Translations under genes and position numbers: made by a program
Part shown: positions 6,079 to 6,175 of the stretch, one piece after another
How positions within the stretch are numbered: the first letter of the stretch is position 1
How the letters are laid out: every line of letters begins with the position of its first letter
NCBI GenBank assembly: GCA_001796785.1
Contig: MGNL01000163.1
Location: 1-6,175, forward strand
DNA length: 6,175 bases
Direction of reading: 5' to 3'
DNA from: Chloroflexi bacterium RBG_16_51_16
Lineage (GTDB): Bacteria > Chloroflexota > Anaerolineae > Anaerolineales > Villigracilaceae
The notes under the pieces: generated by a model
What the model was told of the DNA's origin: nothing
What the model saw: the letters and a program-made list of their open reading frames with translations, nothing else
Database searches by the model: none

Positions 6079-6175
6079 TTATGGATATTCCTTGTCTAGC
6101 CAATCCAGAGGGTCGACCTGGACACCGTTCACCCACACCTCCCAGTGAAGATGCGGACCTGTCACCCGTCCGGTC
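6079..6175 (-). CDS. C-terminal end of an M23 (LytM-like) zinc metallopeptidase, partial
   Basis: The last 31 codons and TAA stop of a gene that enters from the right edge. The frame reads TGRVTGPHLHWEVWVNGVQV, then DPLDWLDKEYP. The TGPHLHWEV block is the C-terminal hallmark of the M23 fold, in which the HxH motif supplies a zinc ligand and a catalytic histidine, and the NGxxVDPxxWL ending is typical of that domain's close. Members cleave peptide cross-links of cell-wall peptidoglycan, usually outside the membrane, or act as activators of other hydrolases when degenerate. The two histidines are intact here, which favours an active enzyme, though the first zinc ligands are outside the window. 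The same strand as liv but with its own spacer and a promoter between, so it is probably a separate transcription unit. Confidence 0.88.
   Translation of the reverse strand, partial: TGRVTGPHLHWEVWVNGVQVDPLDWLDKEYP

Overview
The window holds one nearly complete high-affinity branched-chain amino acid type (LIV/HAAT family) ABC transporter operon, entirely on the minus strand, plus the 3' end of an unrelated upstream peptidase gene. Reading in the direction of transcription (right to left): the last 31 codons of an M23/LytM-like metallopeptidase (6175 to 6079); a 368-base gap with a good sigma70-type promoter and a leader of about 215 nt; livK (lipoprotein binding protein); a 301-base gap with a strong hairpin; livH and livM (the two permeases); livG and livF (the two ATPases). 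livF runs off the left edge after 172 codons.

The genes form one machine. LivK is a lipid-anchored receptor outside the membrane that captures the ligand. LivH and LivM form the membrane channel, and LivG and LivF are the nucleotide-binding subunits that power it. From livH on, the genes are packed tightly: the Shine-Dalgarno of livM overlaps the livH stop, that of livG overlaps the livM stop, and livF follows livG by 14 bases. livK is set apart from the rest by the hairpin-bearing gap, which fits the need for many more receptor molecules than permease.

The likely host is a bacterium of the Chloroflexota, perhaps Anaerolineae. This is an inference from a Cys-Gly-Gly-Gly lipoprotein start followed by a low-complexity linker, moderate GC, and a LivM of 581 residues, much longer than the proteobacterial protein. 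It is not proven by any marker gene here. The true substrate is also open, because this transporter family also includes urea, amide and aromatic-acid carriers.

I see no CRISPR array, mobile element, tRNA, rRNA or novel defence or biosynthetic system. The most unusual points are the 240-residue membrane extension of LivM, the extra N-terminal helix of LivH, the structured leader of livK and the livK-livH hairpin.
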